A stretch of 17,030 bases of DNA from Lichenicola sp964245345. GTDB taxonomy: Bacteria; Pseudomonadota; Alphaproteobacteria; Acetobacterales; Acetobacteraceae. The stretch is from positions 1 to 17,030 of the forward strand of contig CAXTMS010000054.1 in NCBI GenBank assembly GCA_964245345.1. Direction: 5' to 3'. The notes beneath the pieces were generated by a model that worked only from the letters and a program-made list of their open reading frames with translations, made no database searches and was not told the origin of the DNA. This document shows positions 15,651-17,030 of the stretch, piece after piece; within the stretch, counting starts at the first letter, position 1; the number at the start of each line of letters is the position of its first letter. The position numbers were made by a program, and so were the translations under genes.

Positions 15651-16147
15651 ATGAGCCTGAACCCGACCACCGGCGACAAACGTCCCGAGCAGACACGGGG
15701 ACAACAGACACGGGGACAACAGACAAGGGGAGAGCAGCCCTTGGGGCAGGACGGCTCGGNNNNNNNNNNNNNNNNNNNNNNNNNNNNNNNNNNNNNNNNN
15801 NNNNNNNNNNNNNNNNNNNNNNNNNNNNNNNNNNNNNNNNNNNNNNNNNNNNNNNNNNNCAGACACGGGGACAACAGACAAGGGGAGAGCAGCCCTTGGG
15901 GCAGGACGGCTCGGTGCCGGCCGAGCTCAGCCATGCCGGCGCGGTAATCGACAAGGCGATCGAGTACATGCTGGGCGAGAACCTGCCGCCGCTGGCGATC
16001 GCGTCCGCCCTGCTTGGCGGCTCGCTCGGGCTGCTGGCCCGGACCATGGACGAGGCGGCGATGGTGCGCATGCTGCAGAACGCCATTGCCAGCGTGCGCG
16101 CAGGCGAGCTGCACCCGTCCAATGATCGCGAGACCGGCCGGGCCTGA
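15651..16147 (+). CDS. Hypothetical protein with pentapeptide-repeat N-terminus, interrupted by an assembly gap
   Basis: The start ATG 15651 has a strong site (AAGGGGGA) upstream and reads MSLNPTTGDKRPEQTRGQQ, followed by more QTRGQ-like units. A 100-N gap then interrupts it, and after the gap the same repeat and a helical C-terminal domain (AGAVIDKAIEYMLGENLPP, then LARTMDEAAMVRMLQNAIA) run to the stop at 16147. As written, the halves are in different frames. Removing the Ns plus one copy of the 55-bp duplicated flank (155 nt) joins them into one 113-aa frame. I do not recognise the C-terminal domain; it looks like two or three amphipathic helices with a glycine-rich turn. It lies 45 bp after the ABC exporter, so co-transcription is likely. 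The true length is unknown. Confidence 0.65.
15690..15914 (+). repeat. 15-bp tandem repeat (QTRGQ units) on both sides of the gap
   Basis: Left of the gap are units at 15690-15704 and 15705-15719 (both CAGACACGGGGACAA), 15720-15734 (CAGACAAGGGGAGAG) and a divergent 15735-15749 (CAGCCCTTGGGGCAG), encoding QTRGQ, QTRGQ, QTRGE and QPLGQ. Right of the gap the same last three units recur at 15860-15904. The 55 bases 15705-15759 and 15860-15914 are identical. The unit length is a multiple of three, so copy-number change keeps the frame. Confidence 0.9.
15760..15859. other. Assembly gap (100 N)
   Basis: Exactly 100 unknown bases, the conventional filler for a scaffold gap of unknown size. It falls inside the coding repeat and is bounded by identical 55-bp ends, as expected where an assembler could not resolve a tandem repeat. 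Confidence 0.97.
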
Positions 16148-16165
16148 TCCCGTGCCGGCCGGAGC

Positions 16166-16194
16166 TTGACGGATCGGTCCGGCTCCGCGATAAG
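16166..16194 (+). promoter_or_regulatory. Predicted sigma-70-type promoter of rpmB
   Basis: TTGACG (16166-16171), a 17-base spacer and GATAAG (16189-16194) form a good housekeeping promoter about 110 bp upstream of rpmB. Transcription would start near 16201 and give a leader of roughly 100 nt. Confidence 0.5.
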
Positions 16195-16213
16195 CCGCGG
16201 CTGCTTCGAACGA

Positions 16214-16236
16214 CGCCGGCTCCACGTGCGCCGGCG
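16214..16236 (+). promoter_or_regulatory. Leader hairpin 1 upstream of rpmB
   Basis: CGCCGGC (16214-16220) pairs perfectly with GCCGGCG (16230-16236) around a 9-nt loop. It lies just downstream of the predicted start of the rpmB transcript. No run of T follows, so it is not a simple terminator. Confidence 0.35.
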
Positions 16237-16260
16237 CTTCTCGTTCCTCCCATCCGGGTT

Positions 16261-16290
16261 TGGCCTGGACACGGGGCCAGGCCAGCTTTT
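16261..16290 (+). terminator. Terminator-like hairpin in the rpmB leader
   Basis: TGGCCTGG (16261-16268) pairs with CCAGGCCA (16277-16284) around an 8-nt loop, followed by GCTTTT. It ends 12 nt before the rpmB ATG, abutting the GAGGA ribosome-binding site. It could be an attenuator, a translational-control hairpin or a terminator of upstream transcription; the T-run is short. Confidence 0.4.
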
Positions 16291-16302
16291 GAGGATCCAA
16301 CG

Positions 16303-16608
16303 ATGTCGCGCCGCTGCGAGATGACCGGCAAGGGCGTGCTGACGGGCAACAACGTCAGCCACGCCAACAACAAGACCCGCCGCCGCTACCTGCCCAACCT
16401 GCAGGACACCGCGGTGTTGTCGGACGTGCTCGGCACCACCGTGCGGATCCGGGTCACCACGCACGGGCTTCGCACCATCGAGCACAACGGCGGGCTGGAC
16501 GCGTTCCTGCTGACCACGCCGAACCGCCGCCTACCGGAAGAAGCGCAGTCGCTGAAGCGGCGCATCCAGCGCGCCCAGGCCAAGAAGCAGGCTGCCGCCA
16601 GCGCCTGA
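16303..16608 (+). CDS. rpmB: 50S ribosomal protein L28
   Basis: A 101-aa basic protein that begins MSRRCEMTGKGVLTGNNVSH and continues with NNKTRRRYLPNLQ, VRIRVTTHGLRTIEHNGGLDAFL and a Lys/Arg/Gln/Ala-rich tail. This is the alphaproteobacterial form of L28, a large-subunit protein that binds 23S rRNA. The start ATG has GAGGA seven bases upstream. It probably has its own promoter (16166-16194) and a structured 5' leader with two inverted repeats. It is followed after 169 bp by an EF-G gene in the same direction. Confidence 0.97.
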   Translation: MSRRCEMTGKGVLTGNNVSHANNKTRRRYLPNLQDTAVLSDVLGTTVRIRVTTHGLRTIEHNGGLDAFLLTTPNRRLPEEAQSLKRRIQRAQAKKQAAASA

Positions 16609-16679
16609 GCGGCGGCTTCCGGACGCATCGCCACCCGGTTCGTCCTTGCAAATCCTGGGCATCTCGCGCATGTGAGGGC

Positions 16680-16698
16680 CCGAAAACAGTTTTTTCGG
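16680..16698. terminator. Possible weak terminator between rpmB and the EF-G gene
   Basis: CCGAAAA (16680-16686) pairs with TTTTCGG (16692-16698) around CAGTT, in a locally AT-rich spot in the 169-bp spacer. The T-run is part of the stem rather than after it, so function as an intrinsic terminator is uncertain. The rest of the spacer shows no clear promoter. Confidence 0.3.
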
Positions 16699-16777
16699 CC
16701 GCAGGCCTCGCCCGCGGCTCCGGAGGGCGCGCGGGCCGGTCCCGTCGCGCCTTCTTGGCTTGAGGAGAACCCCTGTC

Positions 16778-17030
16778 GTGTCCGACCTGTCCAAGATCCG
16801 CAACATCGGCATCACCGCGCACATCGACGCGGGCAAGACCACGACCACGGAGCGGATCCTCTACTACACCGGCGTGTCGCACCGGATCGGCGAGGTCCAC
16901 GAGGGCAACACCACCACCGACTACATGGAGCAGGAGCGCGAGCGGGGGATCACCATCACCTCGGCCGCGGTGACGTGCGAGTGGAAGGACCACCGCATCA
17001 ACATCATCGACACGCCCGGCCACATCGACT
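16778..17030 (+). CDS. Elongation factor G, N-terminal part (runs off the window)
   Basis: The first 84 codons of a translational GTPase, starting at GTG 16778 with AGGAG ten bases upstream. Motifs are G1 AHIDAGKTTTTERIL, a switch region ending ERERGITITSAA, and G3 DTPGH. IGEVHEG and WKDHRINIIDTPGH identify it as EF-G, which drives ribosomal translocation. The switch I stretch reads GNTTTDYMEQERERG where canonical FusA usually has GAATMDWMEQEQERG. The gene follows rpmB rather than rpsL-rpsG. Both points leave open that it is a second EF-G (EF-G2 type) rather than the main fusA; hence no symbol. The 3' end is outside the window. Confidence 0.92.
   Translation, partial: MSDLSKIRNIGITAHIDAGKTTTTERILYYTGVSHRIGEVHEGNTTTDYMEQERERGITITSAAVTCEWKDHRINIIDTPGHID

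Noticed and set aside
13749..15881. A minus-strand frame of 710 codons opposite the ABC exporter, reading through the N gap
   Set aside because: Shadow frame with His/Gln/Arg-rich composition; passage through Ns is meaningless.
15690..15914. CRISPR array or transposon ends at the repeat
   Set aside because: Units are contiguous 15-mers without spacers, in frame with a coding sequence, so this is a coding minisatellite.

Overview
The window is GC-rich, densely packed bacterial chromosome. The gene set suggests an alphaproteobacterium, possibly Acetobacteraceae/Rhodospirillales: an ImuA-ImuB-DnaE2 mutasome with GAAC-N7-GAAC SOS boxes, an Atm1-type ABC exporter, a DUF4743-type Nudix protein and an HD-GYP protein. 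The placement is inferred from family knowledge; no marker-gene comparison was possible.

Layout. Positions 1-1800 (+) hold an HD-GYP regulator and a small membrane-anchored unknown. Positions 1776-4428 (-) hold oligopeptidase B preceded by a DUF488 gene in a tight operon. Positions 4507-5993 (+) hold a possible 75-aa ORF coupled by a GTGA overlap to a YnfM-like MFS transporter. Positions 5965-12637 (-) carry the SOS mutagenesis cassette: imuA and imuB overlap, and dnaE2 is separated from them by about 1.3 kb. Each of the two cassette parts has its own LexA-type box (12667-12681 and 9158-9172). A DUF4743 Nudix gene (-) and a divergent Atm1-like exporter (+) follow. The right end has a small protein gene interrupted by an assembly gap inside a tandem repeat, then rpmB (L28) with a structured leader, and the 5' end of an EF-G gene that runs off the window.

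The most unusual part is the AT-richer island at about 9175-10431, inserted between imuB and dnaE2 and read on the opposite strand. It encodes a BPSL0067-like (NlpC/P60-type) putative peptidoglycan-hydrolase effector and, overlapping it by 14 nt, a small exported protein resembling the STY0301 family, the likely cognate immunity protein. Directly downstream is a second, decayed copy of the immunity gene, with an in-frame TGA, a frameshift and a lost stop. The island therefore looks like an acquired effector/immunity module that has duplicated its antidote and split an SOS operon, with dnaE2 keeping or gaining its own SOS promoter.

The 100-N gap at 15760-15859 is flanked by two identical 55-bp sequences. 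Collapsing them restores one open frame of 113 aa, so the apparent break is an assembly effect of a QTRGQ-type pentapeptide repeat rather than a broken gene.
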